Below are positions 32,401 through 47,400 of a DNA stretch of 64,000 nucleotides, one piece after another. This stretch comes from Camellia lanceoleosa (taxonomy: Eukaryota > Streptophyta > Magnoliopsida > Ericales > Theaceae), in the NCBI GenBank assembly GCA_025200525.1, contig CM045762.1:190551154-190615153 (forward strand), read 5' to 3'. The position numbers and the translations under genes are program-made. The notes below the pieces were generated by a model, which did no database searches, had not been told where the DNA came from, and saw nothing but the letters and a program-made list of their open reading frames with translations. Positions within the stretch are counted from its first letter, which is position 1, and each line of letters opens with the position of its first letter.

Positions 32401-35400
32401 AAGGTGCATATGCGCAAAATAGCGTGAGTGTAAATCGCACAAAACAAAGCGGCGGCGCAAAATAGCGCGGGTGTAAACTGCACAAAATTGTGCGATGCGT
32501 AAAATAGCGCGATAAATCGCGCAGTAGCGCGCAAAAATACGCGAGTGTAAACTGCACAAAACAACAGGGCGGCGCACAAAATAGCGCTGCTTGTAAAACC
32601 GCGACAAAATAAAGTGCGATACGTGTAAATGCGCGGTCAACTGGCGCCAGCAGTTTTTCATCACAGATGGTAAATTGCACAAAACAGCAAGACAAAACGC
32701 ACGGAAAGAAGGATGCGAAATAGCGGGAAAGTGTAAACTACACAAAATAATGCACGCGCAGCAGCGCCGAAAGTGTAATTGCACAAAATAGGCGGATGCG
32801 CAAAATAGCGCATGGATAAATCAAGACAAAACAAAGGCGATGCGTGAAAATGGCGAGTGTAAAATAAAGTGTGATGCATGCAGTGCAATGCGCAAAATAG
32901 CGCTAGTGTAATTGCACAAAACAGTGCGATGCGCAAAATAGCGCTTGATGTAAATCGCGACAAAAGGCGATGCGCAAAATATCACGCTTGATAAACCGCA
33001 CAAACAATAAAGGCGGCGCGCAAATAGCGAAATGAGTGTAAACCGCGACAAAAAATAAAGGCGGATGCGCAAAATAGCGAGAGTAAACTGCACAAAATAG
33101 TGCGATGTGCAAATAGCGCCAGTGTAAAGAGCATAAAACAGTGCGATGCGCAAAGGAGCGCGAGTGTAAACTGCACAAAACAGTGCGCGGCGCAAAATAG
33201 CGCGCTTTGATTGATAAATGCCAGGCCGCAGAAGAAATGGGAGTGCACCGCACAAACCGTGCGCGCGCAAAATAGCGCGAGTGTAAACAAGACAAAATAA
33301 CATGGCGATGCGCAAAATATGCGCGAGTGTAAAAGCCAGCACAAAACAGAGGCGATGCGCAAATAGCGTGTGTAAATCGCGACAAAACAGTTACGCGCAA
33401 AATAGCGAGTGTAAACAGTACAAAAATTGCTGATGCGCAAAATACGCGAGTGTAAACGACACAAAAATGGCGGCGATGCGCAAAATAGCGCGTGTAAATC
33501 GACAAAAACAAAGTGCGATGCGCAAAATAGTGCGAGTAAACAAAGCACGAAGTAGCAGGCGATGCGCAAAATAGCGAGAGTGTAAACTACACAAAATAGT
33601 ACGTTGCGCAAAATAGCGCGTTTAATAAACTACACAAAACAGTGCGAGGCGCAAAATAGCGAGAGTATAAACCGCACAAAACAAAGGCGATGGCGCAAAA
33701 CAAATAGCGAGTGATAAGCTGCACAAAACAGTGCGGCGCAAAACAGCGCTTAGAGTGTAAACGAGTGTAAATCGCGACAAAATGAGGCGAGCGCGCAAAA
33801 TAGCGCGAGGTAAATCGCACAAAACAAAGGCGATGCGCAAAATAGCGAGAGTGTAAATAAATGACATGTAAACAAAGGCGGATGCGCAAAAGCGCGAGTG
33901 ATAAATTGCATAAAACAAAGTGCGATGCGCAAAATACGCTTGATAAATCGGCAAAAAATGCTGCGATGCGCAAAATAGCACGCGTGTAAACTGCACAAAC
34001 ATAAAGTGCGCGCGCAAAATAGCGCGAGTAAATTCGCACAAAATAGAAGTGCGATGCGCAAAATAGCGCGTGTGTAACCTGCACAAAACAGTGCGATGCG
34101 CAAAATAGCGCTGACGGATAAATTGCACAAAACAGCGCGATGCGCAAAATGGTGCGTAGTGTAAATCGCGACAAAACATGGCGCGCAAAATGCAGTGTAA
34201 CCCGCAGAGAGATAAAATAGCGCGCGCCAGCAGCGCGAGTGTAAACCGCATAAACTGCACAAAACAGTGCGATGAGCAAAATAGCGCAGTTGATAAACTG
34301 CAAGAAACAGCGATGCGCAAAATAGCGAGAGTAAACGGCACAAAACAAAGGCGATGCGCCGAGTAAATCGCGACGAAACAGCAATGTAAATTGCACGCTA
34401 AACCCAAAAATATAAAGGGGCGCGCGCAAAATAGCATGGTAAACTGCAAAACAAAGGCGACGCAAAAAATAGCGCGCGTGATAAATGCACAAAACAGTGC
34501 GATGCGCAAATAGCGCGAGGTATAAACCGCGAGGTAAAACAATAGTGCTCGCGGATGCTCAAAATAGCGAGTGTAAACACAAAAACAAAGGCGCGCGCAA
34601 AATAGCGCGAGTGCACAAAATAGTGCGATGCGCAAAATAGCGCGTTTGATAAACTGCACAAAACAGTGCGATGCGCAAAATAACGAGAGTGTAAACAGCA
34701 CAAAACAGTGCGATGCGCAAAATAGCGCGAGTGTAAACTACACAAAACAGTGCGATGCGCAAAATAGCGCGCTTGACAAACTGCACAAAACAGTGCGATG
34801 CGCAAAATAGCGCGAGTGTAAACTGCACAAAACAGTGCGATGCGCAAAATAGCACGAGTGATAAACTGCACAAAACAGTGCGATGCGCAAAATAGCGCGA
34901 GTGTGAACTGCACAAAACAGTGCGATGCGCAAAATAGCGCGAGTGTAAACTGCACAAAATAGTGCGATGTGCAAAATAGCGAGAGTGTAAACAGCACAAA
35001 ACAGTGCGATATGCAAAATAGCGCGAGTGTAAACTGCACAAAACAGTGCGATGCGCAAAATAGCGCGAGTGTAAACTGCACAAAATAGTGCGATGCGCAA
35101 AATAGCGCGAGTGTAAACTGCACAAAATAGTGCGCTGCGCAAAATAGCGCGAGTGTAAATTGCACAAAACAGTGCGATGCGCAAAATAGCGCGAGTGATA
35201 AACTGCACAAAACAGTGCGAAGCGCAAAATAGCGCGAGTGTAAACTGCACAAAACAGTGCGACGCGCAAAATAGCGCGAGTGTAAACTGCACAAAACAGT
35301 GCGATGCGCAAAATAGCGCGAGTGTAAACTGCACAAAACAGTGCGATGCGCAAAATAGCGAGTGTAAATTGCACAAAAATGGCGATGCGCAAAATAGCGC

Positions 35401-38400
35401 GTTTGATAAATAGCACAAAACAGTACGATGCGCAAAATAACGCAAGTGTAAATTGCAGAACAACCTGACAAAATCGAGAGGTAAACAGCCAAAGGATGCG
35501 CAAAATAGCGTAAGTGTAAACCGCACAAAACAGCGGCGATGCGCAAAATAGCGGCTTGATAAACCGCACAAAATAAAGGCGATGCGCAAAATAGCGCGAG
35601 TGTAAATCGCACAAACAAAGGCGATGCGCAAAATAGCGCTGCTTGATAAACCGCACAAAAATAAGGCGATGCGCAAAATAGCGAGAGTGTAAACCGCACA
35701 AAATAGGCAAGCGCGCAAAATAGCATGAGTGTAAATAGCACAAAACAAAGGCTGCGCAAAATAGCGCGAGTGTAAATTGCACAAAAGAGTGCGATGCGCA
35801 AAATAGCGTGAGTGTAAACTGCACAAAACAGTGCGATGCGCAAAATAGCGCGAGTGTAAACTGCACAAAACAGTGCGACGCGCAAAATAGCGCGAGTGTA
35901 AACTGCGCAAAACAGTGCGAGGCGCAAAATAGCGCGAGTGTAAACTGCACAAAACAGTGCGATGCGCAAAATAGCGCGAGTGTAAAATGCACAAAACATT
36001 GCGACGCGCAAAATAGCGCGAGTGTAAACTGCACAAAATAGTGCGATGCGCAAAATAGCGCGAGTGTTAATCGCGACAAAAGAGTGCGATGCGCAAAACG
36101 GCGCTAGTGAGAAATTGCACAAAATAGTGCGCTGCAAAATAGCGAGTGTAAATTGCACAAAACAAAGGCGATGCGCAAAATAGCGCGTGTAAACAGACAA
36201 AAACAGGCGATACCGCAAAATAGCGCGTTTGATAAATCGCACAAAACAGATGATGCGCAAAATAGCGCGAGTGTAAATCGCGACAAAATAGTGGCGCGCA
36301 AAATAGCGAGAGTGTAAACAAAGCAAAACAAAGGCGATGCCGCAAAATAAGCGAGAGTGTAAAAGACAAAATAAAGGCGATGCGCAAAACAGCGCGAAGA
36401 TAAATTGCACAAAACAGTGCGATGCGCAAAATAGCGCGAGAAAATCGCATAAAATAGTGCGATGCGCAAAATAGCGCGAAAAATTGCGCAAAACAAAGGC
36501 GCGCAAAAAAAATAGCGCGAGTGTAAATCGCGACAAAATAGGCGGATGCGCAAAATAAGTTATGAAATAGCGAAAAACAAAATATGATGCGCAAAATAGC
36601 CGGTAGTGTAAATCGCACAAAACAGCGGATGCGCGCAAAATAGCGCGAGTGTGAACTGCACAAAACAGTGCGACGCGCAAAAAAGCGCGAGTGTGAATTG
36701 CACAAAATAGTACGACGCGCAAAATAGCGAGAGTGTCAACTGCACAAAACAGTGCGAAGCTCAAAATAGCGCGAGTGATAAATCGGTGACAAAATAAAGG
36801 CGCTGCAAAGATAGCGCGAGTAAATCGCACAAAACAAAGGCGATGCGCAAAATAGCGCGAAGTGGAAATCGCACAAAACAGTGAGACGCGCAAAATGGCG
36901 CTAGTGTAAACTACGCAAAACAGTGCGACGCGCAAAGTAGCGCCAGTGTAAATCGCAAACCGCGCGCAAATAGCGCGAAAATCGCGACAAAACAAAGGCG
37001 ATGCGTAAAATAGCGCGACTGATAAACTGCACAAAAACAGGCGGCGCGCAAAAATAGCGAGTGTAAACCGCACAAAATAAAGGCGACGCGCAAAATAGCG
37101 CGTTTGTAAACTGCACAAAACAGTGCGATGCGCAAAATAGCGAGCGTAAAATGCACAAAACAGTACGAGGCGCAAAATAGCGCGAGTGTAAACATCACAA
37201 AACAGTGCGATGCGCAAAAAAGCGCGCTGTAAATCAAGACAAAACAAAGCGATGCGCAAAATAGCGCGAGTGTAAATTGCAAATGCGACAAAACAAAGGT
37301 GCGCGCAAAATAGCGCGAGTAAATGCGACAAAACAAAGGAGTGCGATGCGCAAAACATCGCGAGCGATAAACTGCACAAAACAGTGCGCTGCGCAAAACA
37401 GCGGTTGTGATAAACTGAACAAAACAGTGCGCTGCGCAAAACAGCGAGAGTGATAAACTGCACAAAACAGTGCGCTGCGCAAAATAGCGCGAAAGTGTAA
37501 ATCGCACAAAACAAAGGCGACGCGCAAAATAGCGAGAGCGGAAATCGCAAAAAACAGTGCGAAGCGCAAAATAGCAAATAGCGCGGGTGTAAACTGCACT
37601 AAACAGTGCGATGCGCAAAATAGCGCTTGTGTAAATTGCACAAAACAATGCGATGCGCAAAAGGGCACGAGTGATAAACTGCACTGACGCAAAAATAAGC
37701 GTGAAGTGTAAGGCCGCGCAAAATAGCGCGACGTTAAATATGGATAAATTGCACAAATAGTGCAGGCAATGCGCAAAATAGCGCGAGTGTAAACCGCAAA
37801 CAAGGCGATCGCGCAAAACAGCGCGAGTAAACTGCATAAAACAGTGCGCTGCGCAAAACAGCGAAAAATCGACACAAAACAGGCGATGCGCAAAATAGCG
37901 CGTGTAAACGTTAGCAAAAAAATGCACTGGCGCAAAAAGGTGATAAATTGCACAAAACAGTGGTCTGCGTAAAACAACGCGAGTGATAAACTGAACAAAA
38001 CACGCGCAAAATAGCGAGTGTAAACAGCACAAAACAATGGCGGCGCGCAAAATACCGGGTGTGTAAACAGCACAAAACAGTGCAACGCGCCAAATAGCGT
38101 GAGTGTGAACAACACAAAATAGTGCGATGCGCAAAATAGCGAGAGTGTAAACTGCACAAAACAGTGCGATGCGCAAAATAGCGTGAGTGTAAACTGCACA
38201 AAATAGTGCGATGCGCAAAATAGCGCGTTTGATAAACTGCACAAAACAGTGCGATGCGCAAAATAGCGAGAGTGTAAACTGCACAAAACAAATGGCGCAA
38301 ATACGCAAAATAATGAAACTGCAAAACAAAATGCGATGCGCAAAATAAGTGTAATCACAAAACAAAGCTGCGATGCTAAAATAGCGCGAAAGTGTAAACT

Positions 38401-41400
38401 GCGACAAACATAGTGCGCGCGCAAAAATGGAGCGAGAGTGTAAACCGCACAAAAAAAGACGATGCGCAAAACAGCGCGAGTGTGACACTCACATAATAGT
38501 GCGTTGCGCAAAATAGCGTTGATAAACCGCACAAAAACAAGTGCGGCGCAAAATAGCGCGAGTGTAAATCGCGACAAAACAAAGGCGATGCGCAAAATAG
38601 CACGTTGATAAAATCGCGACAAAATAAAGGCGATGCGCAAAATAGCGAGTGTAAACTGCACAAAACAGTGCGATGCGCAAAATAGCGAGAGTGTAAACTG
38701 CACAAAACAGTGCGATGCGCAAAATAGCGAGAGTGTAAACAGCACAAAACAGTGCGATGCGCAAAATAGCGCGAGTGTAAACTGCACAAAACAGTGCGAT
38801 GCGCAAAATAGCGCGTTTGATAAACTGCACAAAACAGTGCGATGCGCAAAATAGCGAGAGTGTAAACAGCACAAAACAGTGCGATGCGCAAAATAGCGCG
38901 AGTGTAAACTGCACAAAACAGTGCGATGCGCAAAATAGCGCGAGTGTAAACTGCACAAAACAATGCGATGCGCAAAATAACGGGAGTGTAAACAGCACAA
39001 AAGAGTGCGATGCGCAAAATAGCGCCAGTGTAAACTGCACAAAACAGTGCGATGTGCAAAATAGCGAGGGTAAAGGGCACAAAACAGTGCGATGCGCAAA
39101 ATAGCACGAGTGTAAACTGCACAAAACAGTGCGCTGCGCAAAATAGCGCCAACGTAAACTGCACAAAACAGTGCGATGCGCAAAATAACGCGAGTGTAAA
39201 CTGCACAAAACAGTGCGATGCGCAAAATAGCGCGAGTGATAAACTGCACAAAACAGTGCGATGCGCAAAATAGCGCGAGTGTAAACTGCACAAAACAGTG
39301 CGATGCGCAAAATAGCGCGAGTGTAAACTGCACAAAATAGAGCGCTATGCAAAATAGCGCGAGTGTAAACTGACAAAACAATGCGATGCGCAAAATAGCA
39401 CGGTTCATAAACTGCACAAAACAGTAAGATGCCCAAAATAGCGCGAGAGTAAACTGCACAAAACAGTTCGATGCGCAAAACAGCGCGAGTGATAAACTGC
39501 ACAAAACAGTGCGATGCGCCAAACAGCGCCTGTGTAAACTGCACAAAACAGTGTGATGTGCAGAGGAGCGCGAGTGTAAACTGCACAAAACAGTGTGATG
39601 CGCAAAACAGCGCGAGTAAAATCGCGACAAAACAAAGCGACGCGCAAAATAGCGCGAGTGTAAACTGCACAAACAGCGCGATGCGCAAAACAGCGCGAGT
39701 GTAAACTTGACAAAACAGTGCGATGCGCAAAATAGCGCAAGTGTATCGCACAAAATAGCAATGCGCAAAATAGCGCGTTTGATAAGCAGCGGCGCGCAAA
39801 ATAGCGCGAGTGTAAATCAGACAAAATAGAAAGCGATGCGCAAAATAGCGCGAGTGTAAAATGCACCAAAAAGTGCGACGCGCAAAATAGCGCGATTGTA
39901 AATCGACAAAACAGGCGGATGCACAAAATAAAGCGAGTGTAAATCGCACAAATAAAGGCAAAGAGTGCGCCGCGCAAAATAGCGAGTGTAAAATCGCGAC
40001 AAAACAAAGGCGATGCGCAAAATAGCACGGTTGATAAATAGCGCGAAAAAAAAAGCGATGCACAAAATAGCGCGAGGTAAACCGCGACAAAAACGTGCAA
40101 GCGATGCGCAAAATAGCAGCGGTAAAGCCGCACAAACAAAGGCGATGCGCAAAACTGCGCTGGTGTAAACTGCACAAAACAGGCGCCGCGCAAAATAGCG
40201 AGTGTAAATCGACAAAAAGGCGATGCGCAAAACAGCGCGAGCGTAAACTGCACAAAATAGCGCAGCATAAACCGCACAAAATGCGCAAAAGAGCGAGAGT
40301 GTAAATGCACAAAAGGAGATGCGCAAGCTGAAGGCGAATGTAAACGGACAAATGGGCACGCAAAAATACGAGTAAACTGCACAAAAAGTGCACTGCCCAA
40401 AACAGCGCCAGCGTAAACTGCACAAAACAGCGCGGTGCGCAAAACAGCGCGAGTGATAAACTGCACAAAACAGTGCGATGCGCAAAAGAGCGCCAGTGTA
40501 AACTGCACAAAACAGTGCGCTGCGCAAAACAGCGCGAGTGTAAACTGCACAAAACACTGCGATCCGCAAAACAGCGCGAGTGTAAACTGCACAAAACAGT
40601 GCGCTGCCCAAAATAGCGTGAGTGTAAACTGCACAAAATTGTGCGCTGCGCAAAACAGCGCGAGTGTAAACTGCACAAAACATACAAGCGCAAAATAGCG
40701 CTGATAAATTGCACAAACAAAGGCGGCGCGCAAAATAGCGCGACTGTAAACTGCACAAAACAGTGCGATGGACAAAATATCACGTTTGATGAACTGCACA
40801 AAACAACGCGATGCGCAAAATAGCATGAGTGTAACCTGCACAAAACAGTGCGCTACGCAAAATAGCGAGAGTGTAAACAGCACAAAACTGTGCGATGCGC
40901 AAAATAGCGCGAGTGTAAACTGCACAAAACAGTGCGTTGCGCAAAGTAGCGCGAGTGTAATCTGCACAAAATAGTGCGATGCGCAAAATAGCGCGAGTGA
41001 TAAACTGCATAAAATAGTGCGATGCCCAAAATAGCGCGAGTGATAAACTGCACAAAATAGCGCGAGTGTAATCTGCACAAAACAGTGCGATGCCCAAAAT
41101 AGCGCGTTTGATAAACTACACAACACAGTGCGATGCGCAAAGTAGCGGGAGAGTACACAGCACAAAACTGTGCGATGCGCAAAATAGCGTTGCAAAATCG
41201 CATAAAATAAAGGCGGCGCAAAATAGCGAAAGTGTAAATCGCGACAAATAATGTGATGCGCAAAATAGCGCGAGTGTGAACTGCACAAAATAGTGCGATG
41301 CGCAAAATAGCGCGTTTGACAAACTGCACAAAACAAAGGCGACGCGCACAAAATAAAGGCGATGCAAAATAGCGCGATAAACTAAAAATAGTGCGCCGCA

Positions 41401-44400
41401 CAAAACAGCGCGAGTGTAAACTGCACAAAACAGTGCGCTGCGCAAAATACCACGTTTGATAAACTGCACAAAACAACGCGATGCGCAAAATAGCACGAGT
41501 GTAAACTGCACAAAATAGTGCGCTGCGCAAAATAGCGAGAGTGTAAACAGCACAAAACAGTGCAATGCGCAAAATAGCGCGAGTGTAAACTGCACAAAAC
41601 AGTGCGATGCGCAAAATAGCGCGTTTGATAAACTGCACAAAACAGTGCGATGCGCAAAATACCGCGAGTGTAAACTGCACAAAACGGTGCGCAGCGCAAA
41701 GTAGCGCGAGTGTAATCTGCACAAAACAGTGCGATGCGCAAAACAGCGTGGTTGATAAACTGCACAAAATAGTGCGATGCGTAAAATAGCGAGAGTGTAA
41801 ACGGCACAAAACAGTGCGATGCGGAAAATAGCGCGTGTAAATCGCATAAAACAAGCGCGAGGCAAAATAGCGCGAGTGTAAATCGCACAAAACAAAGGCG
41901 ATGCACAAAATAGCGCAACCGTAAACTGTAGAAAACAATGCGATGCGCAAAATAAAGACAATACAGTGATGCGCAAAATAGCGCGAGTGTGAACTGCACA
42001 AAACAAATACGATGCGATAATAGCGCGAGTGTAAATCGCAAAAAACAAAGGCGCAATGCAAAAATTGAGCTTAGTGTAAATGGCAAACAAAGGCGATATG
42101 CAAAATGGCGCGAATGTAAACTACACAAAATAGTGCGATGTGCAAAATAGCATGTTTGATAAACTGCACAAAATAGTACGTTGCGCAAAATAGCGCGAGT
42201 GTAAACTGCACAAAACAATGTGCTGCGTAAAGTAGCGCGAGTGTAATCTGCACAAAACAGTGCGATGCGCAAAATAGCGCATTTTATAAACTGCACAAAA
42301 TAGTGCAATGCGCAAAATAGCGACACTGTAAATAGCACAAAACAGTGCAATGCCCAAAATAGCGCGCTTGATAAATTGCAGAAAACAGTGCGATGCGTAA
42401 AATAGCGAGAGTGTAAACAAAGACAAATAGTGCGATGCAAAAATAGCGAGTGTAAATCAGACAAAACAAAGGTGCGGTCAGGCAAAATAGCGCGAGTGTA
42501 AACTACGCAAAACAGTGTGGAGTGAAAAATAGCGCGAGTGTAAACTGCGCGAAACAGTGCGACGCGCAAAATAGCGAAAGTAAATCGGTGTAAAATCAGA
42601 CAAAACAGTGCGATGCACAAAATATCACGTTTGATAAACTGCAAAAAACAGTGCGTTGCGCAAAATAGCGCAAGTGTAAACTGCACAAAACGGTGCGCTG
42701 CGCAAAATAGCGAGAGTGTAAACAACACAAAACAGTCCGATGCGCAAAATAGCGCGAGTAAATAAAGACAAAACAAAGGCGGCGCGCAAAATAACGCGCT
42801 TGATAAATCGACAAAACAGTACATTGCGCAAAGTAGCGCAAGTGTAAACTGCACAAAACAGTGCGATGCGCAATGTAACGCGAGTGTAATCTGCACAAAA
42901 CAGTGCGATGCGCAAAATTGCGAGAGTGTAAACAACACAAAACAGTGCAATGCGCAAAATAGCGCGAGTGTAAACTTCATAAAACAGTGCGCTGCGCAAA
43001 ATAGCGCGAGTGTAAACTGCGCAAAACAGTGCGATGCGCAAAATAGCACGACTGTAAACTGCACAAAACAGTGCGATGCGCAAAATAGGGCGAGCGGAAA
43101 CTGCACAAAACAGTGCAACGCGCAAAATAGCGCGTTTGATAAATTGCACAAAACTGTGCGATGCGCAAAATAGCGCGAGTGTAAACTGCACAAAACAGTG
43201 CGTTGCGCAAAGTAGCGCGAGTGTAATCTGCACAAAACATTTGCAAAATAGTGCGAGTGTAAACTGCACGAAACAGTGCGCTGCGCAAAATAGCGTGAGT
43301 GTAAACTGCACCAAACAGTGCGATGCGCAAAATGGCACGTTTGATAAACTGCACAAAACAGTGCGATGTGCAAAATAGCGCGAGTGTAAACTGCACAAAA
43401 CAGTGCGCTGCGCAAAATAGCGCGAGTGTAAACTGCACAAAACAGTGCGATGCGCAAAATAGCGCGAGTGTAAACTGCACAAAACAGTGCGCAGCGCAAA
43501 GTAGCGCGAGTGTAATCTGCATAAAACAGGGCGTATAAAAGAGTATGGCGTAATCGCAAAACAGTATGACGCGGGTTAATAAATCAAGACAAACCGCGGC
43601 GCCGCACAAAATAGCGAGTGTAAATAGCACAAAATGAAGGTAATGCGCAAAATAGCGCATATAAACCGCAGAAAAAGGCGATGCGCAAAATTGCTCGAAA
43701 GCGTAAATCGCACAAAATAAAGGCGACGCGCAAAATAGCGCGAGTGTAAATCGACAAAACAAAGGCGCCGCGCAAAATAGCGCGAGTGTGAACTGCATAA
43801 ATTAGTACGATACGCAAAATAGCGCGAAAGTGTAAATCGCGACAAAACAAAGCGATGCGCAAATAGCGAGAGGAAACAAAGACAAAATCGCATGGCGCGC
43901 AAAATGGCGCGTGTAAAACTGCACAAAATAGTGCGATGCGCAAAATAGCGCGTTTGATAAACTGCACAAAACAAAGGCGACGCGAAAATATCGAGTGTGA
44001 ATCGCATAAAACAAAGGCGCGCGCGCAAATAGCGCTGCTTTGCAAAGTCAAAAATAAGGCGATGCGCAAAATAGCGCGAGTGTAAATCGCGACAAAACAA
44101 AGGCGCGCAAAAATAGCCCGAAAGCGAAATCGACAAAACAAAGGCGATGCGCAAAATAGCGCTTTGATAAATCGCGACAAAACAAAGGCGACGCGCAAAA
44201 TAGCGAGTGTGAATCGCACAAATAAAGGCGATGCGCATAATAGCGCGAGTGTAAATTGCAAAAAACAAGTACAGGCAAAATAGCGCAAGTGTAAATCGCG
44301 ACAAAACAACGCAGACGCAAATAGCGCGAAAGTGCAAATCGCACAAAACAATGCGGCGCGCAAAATACCACGTTTATATATATCGCGACAAAATAAGCGC

Positions 44401-47400
44401 GCAAAATAGCGCGAAAGCGTAAATTGCACAAAACGTGCGCGCGCAAAATAGCGCTATTAAACCGCACAAAATAAAGGCGATTTCGCAAAATAGCGAGAGT
44501 GTGAATCGCGACAAAACAAGGCGGCCGCGCAAAATAGCGCGAAAGTGTAAATCGCACAAAAATAAAGGCGACGCGCCAAATAGCGAGAGTGTGAAAGGCA
44601 CAAAACAGTGCGATGCGTATAATAGCGCGAGTGTAAAATGCAAAAAACAGTGCGCTGCGCAAAATAGCGCGTTTGATAAATTGCACAAAACAGTGCGATG
44701 CGCAAAATAGCGCGAGTGTAAACTGCACAAAACAGTGCGATGCACAAAATATCACGTTTGATGAACTGCACAAAACAGTGCGATGCGCAAAATAGCATGA
44801 GTGTAAACTGCACAAAACAGTGCGCTGCGCAAAATAGCGAGAGTGTAAACAGCACAAAACAGTGCGATGTGCAAAATAGCGAGAGTGTAAACAGCACAAA
44901 ACAGTGCGATGCGCAAAATAGCGCGAGTGTAAACTGCACAAAATAGTGCGATGCGCAAAATAGCGCGTTTGATAAACTGCACAAAATAGTGCGATGCGCA
45001 AAGTAGCGCGAGTGTAAACAACACAAACAAAGGGCCGCGCAAGCAGAGCAAATGAGTGTAATCTGCACAAAACTGTGCGATGCGCAAAATAACGCGTTTG
45101 ATAAACTGCACAAAATTGTGCGATGCGCAAAATAGCGCGAGTGTAAACTGCACAAAATAGTACAATGCGCAAAATAGCGCGACTGTAAACTGCACAAAAC
45201 AGTGCGATGCGCAAAATAGCGCGAGTGTAAACAGCGCAAAACAGTCCGATGCACAAAATAGCGCGAGTGTAAACTGCACAAGACAATGCGATGCGTAAAA
45301 TAGCGCGTTTCGAAACTGCACAAAACAGTGCGATGCGCAAAATAACGCGAGTGTAAATCGCGACAAAACAAAGGCGCTACCCAAAATAGCATCGCTTGAT
45401 AAATCGCACAAAATAAAGGCGGCGCGCAAAATAGCGCGAGTGTAAATCGCGACAAAACAAAGGCGTCAGCGCAAAATAGCACGCTTGATAAATCAAGACA
45501 AACAGGCGATGCGCAAAATAGCACGAGTGTCAATCGCACAAAAACAGGCGGCCGCGCAAAATAGCGAGAGTAAATCGCACAAGACAAAGGCGATGCGCAA
45601 AATAGCGCGAGTGTAAAACGCACAAAACAATGCGAAGCGCAAAATAGCGCTGGTTGATAAATCGCAGACAAAACAAAGGCGGCGCGCAAAATACCATGAG
45701 TGTAAAATCGCATAAAAAATAAAGGCGCAGCGCAGTAGCGCGATTGTAATTGCACAAAACAAAGGCGATGCGAAACAAATAAGGTTGATAAACGCACAAA
45801 AATAGTGCGATGCGCAAAATAGCGAGAGTGTAAACGGCACAAAATAAAGGCGACGCGGAAAATAGCGCCGCGGTAAATCATACAAAACAAATACAACAGG
45901 CAAAATAGTGCGCGTGTAAACTGCACAAAACAGTACGATGCGCAAAATATCGCGAGTGTTAACTGCAGAAAACAGTGTGATGCGCAAAATAGCGCGAGTG
46001 TAAACTGCGCAAAACAGTCCAATGCACAAAATAGCGCGAGTGTAAACTGCAGAAAACAGTGCGATGCGCACAATAGCGCGACTGTAAACTGCACAACACA
46101 GTGTGATGCGCAAAATAGCGCGAGTGTGAACTGCAAAAAATAGTGCGATGCGCATAATAGCGCGAGTGTAAACTGCAAAAAACAGTGCGCTGCGCAAAAT
46201 AGCGCGAGTGTAAACTGCACAAAACAGTGCGCTGCGCAAAATAGCGGGAGTGTAAACTGCACAAAATAGTGCGATGCGCAAAATAGCACGTTTGATAAAC
46301 TTCCCAAAACAGTGCGATGCGCAAAATAGCGCGAGTGTAAACTGCACAAAACAGTGCACTGTGCAAAATAGCGAGAGTGTAAACAGCACAAAACAGTGCG
46401 ATGTGCAAAATGGCGCGAATGTAAACTACACAAAATAGTGCGATGTGCAAAATAGCACGTTTGATAAACTGCACAAAATAGTACGTTGCGCAAAATAGCG
46501 CGAGTGTAAACTGCACAAAACAGTGCGCTGCGCAAAGTAGCGCGAGTGTAATCTGCACAAAACAGTGCGATGCGCAAAATAGCGCATTTTATAAACTGCA
46601 CAAAATAGTGCAATGCGCAAAATAGCGACACTGTAAACAGCACAAAACAGTGCAATGCCCAAAATAGCGCGCTTGATAAATTGCAGAAAACAGTGCGATG
46701 CGTAAAATAGCGAGAGTGTAAACAGCACAAAATAGTGCGATGCGCAAAATAGCGCGAGTGTAAACTGCACAAAACAGTGCGCTGCGCAAAATAGCGCGAG
46801 TGTAAACAACACAAAATTGTACGATGCGCAAAATAGCGCGAGTGTAAACTGCACAAAATAGTGCGATGCGCAAAATAGCGCGAGTGTAAACTGCACAAAA
46901 CAGTGCGATGCACAAAATATCACGTTTGATAAACTGCACAAAACAGTGCGTTGCGCAAAATAGCGCAAGTGTAAACTGCACAAAACGGTGCGCTGCGCAA
47001 AATAGCGAGAGTGTAAACAGCACAAAACAGTGCGATGCGCAAAATAGCGCAAGTGTAAACTGCACAAAACAAAGGCGAGCGCGCAAAATAACGCTGCTTG
47101 ATAAATCGCGACAAAACAAAGGCGATGCGCGCAAAATAGCGCGAGTGTAAACTGCACAAAACAGTGCGCAGCGCAAAGTAGCGCGAGTGTAATCTGCACA
47201 AAACAGTGCGATGCGCAAAATAGCGCGTTTGATAAACTGCACAAAATAGTGCGATGCGCAAAATAGCGAGAGTGTAAATAGCACAAAACAGTGCGATGCG
47301 CAAAATAGCGCGAGTGTAAACTGCACAAAACAGTGCGCTGCGCAAAATAGCGCGAGTGTAAACTGCACAAAACAGTACGATGCGCAAAATAGCGCGAGTG

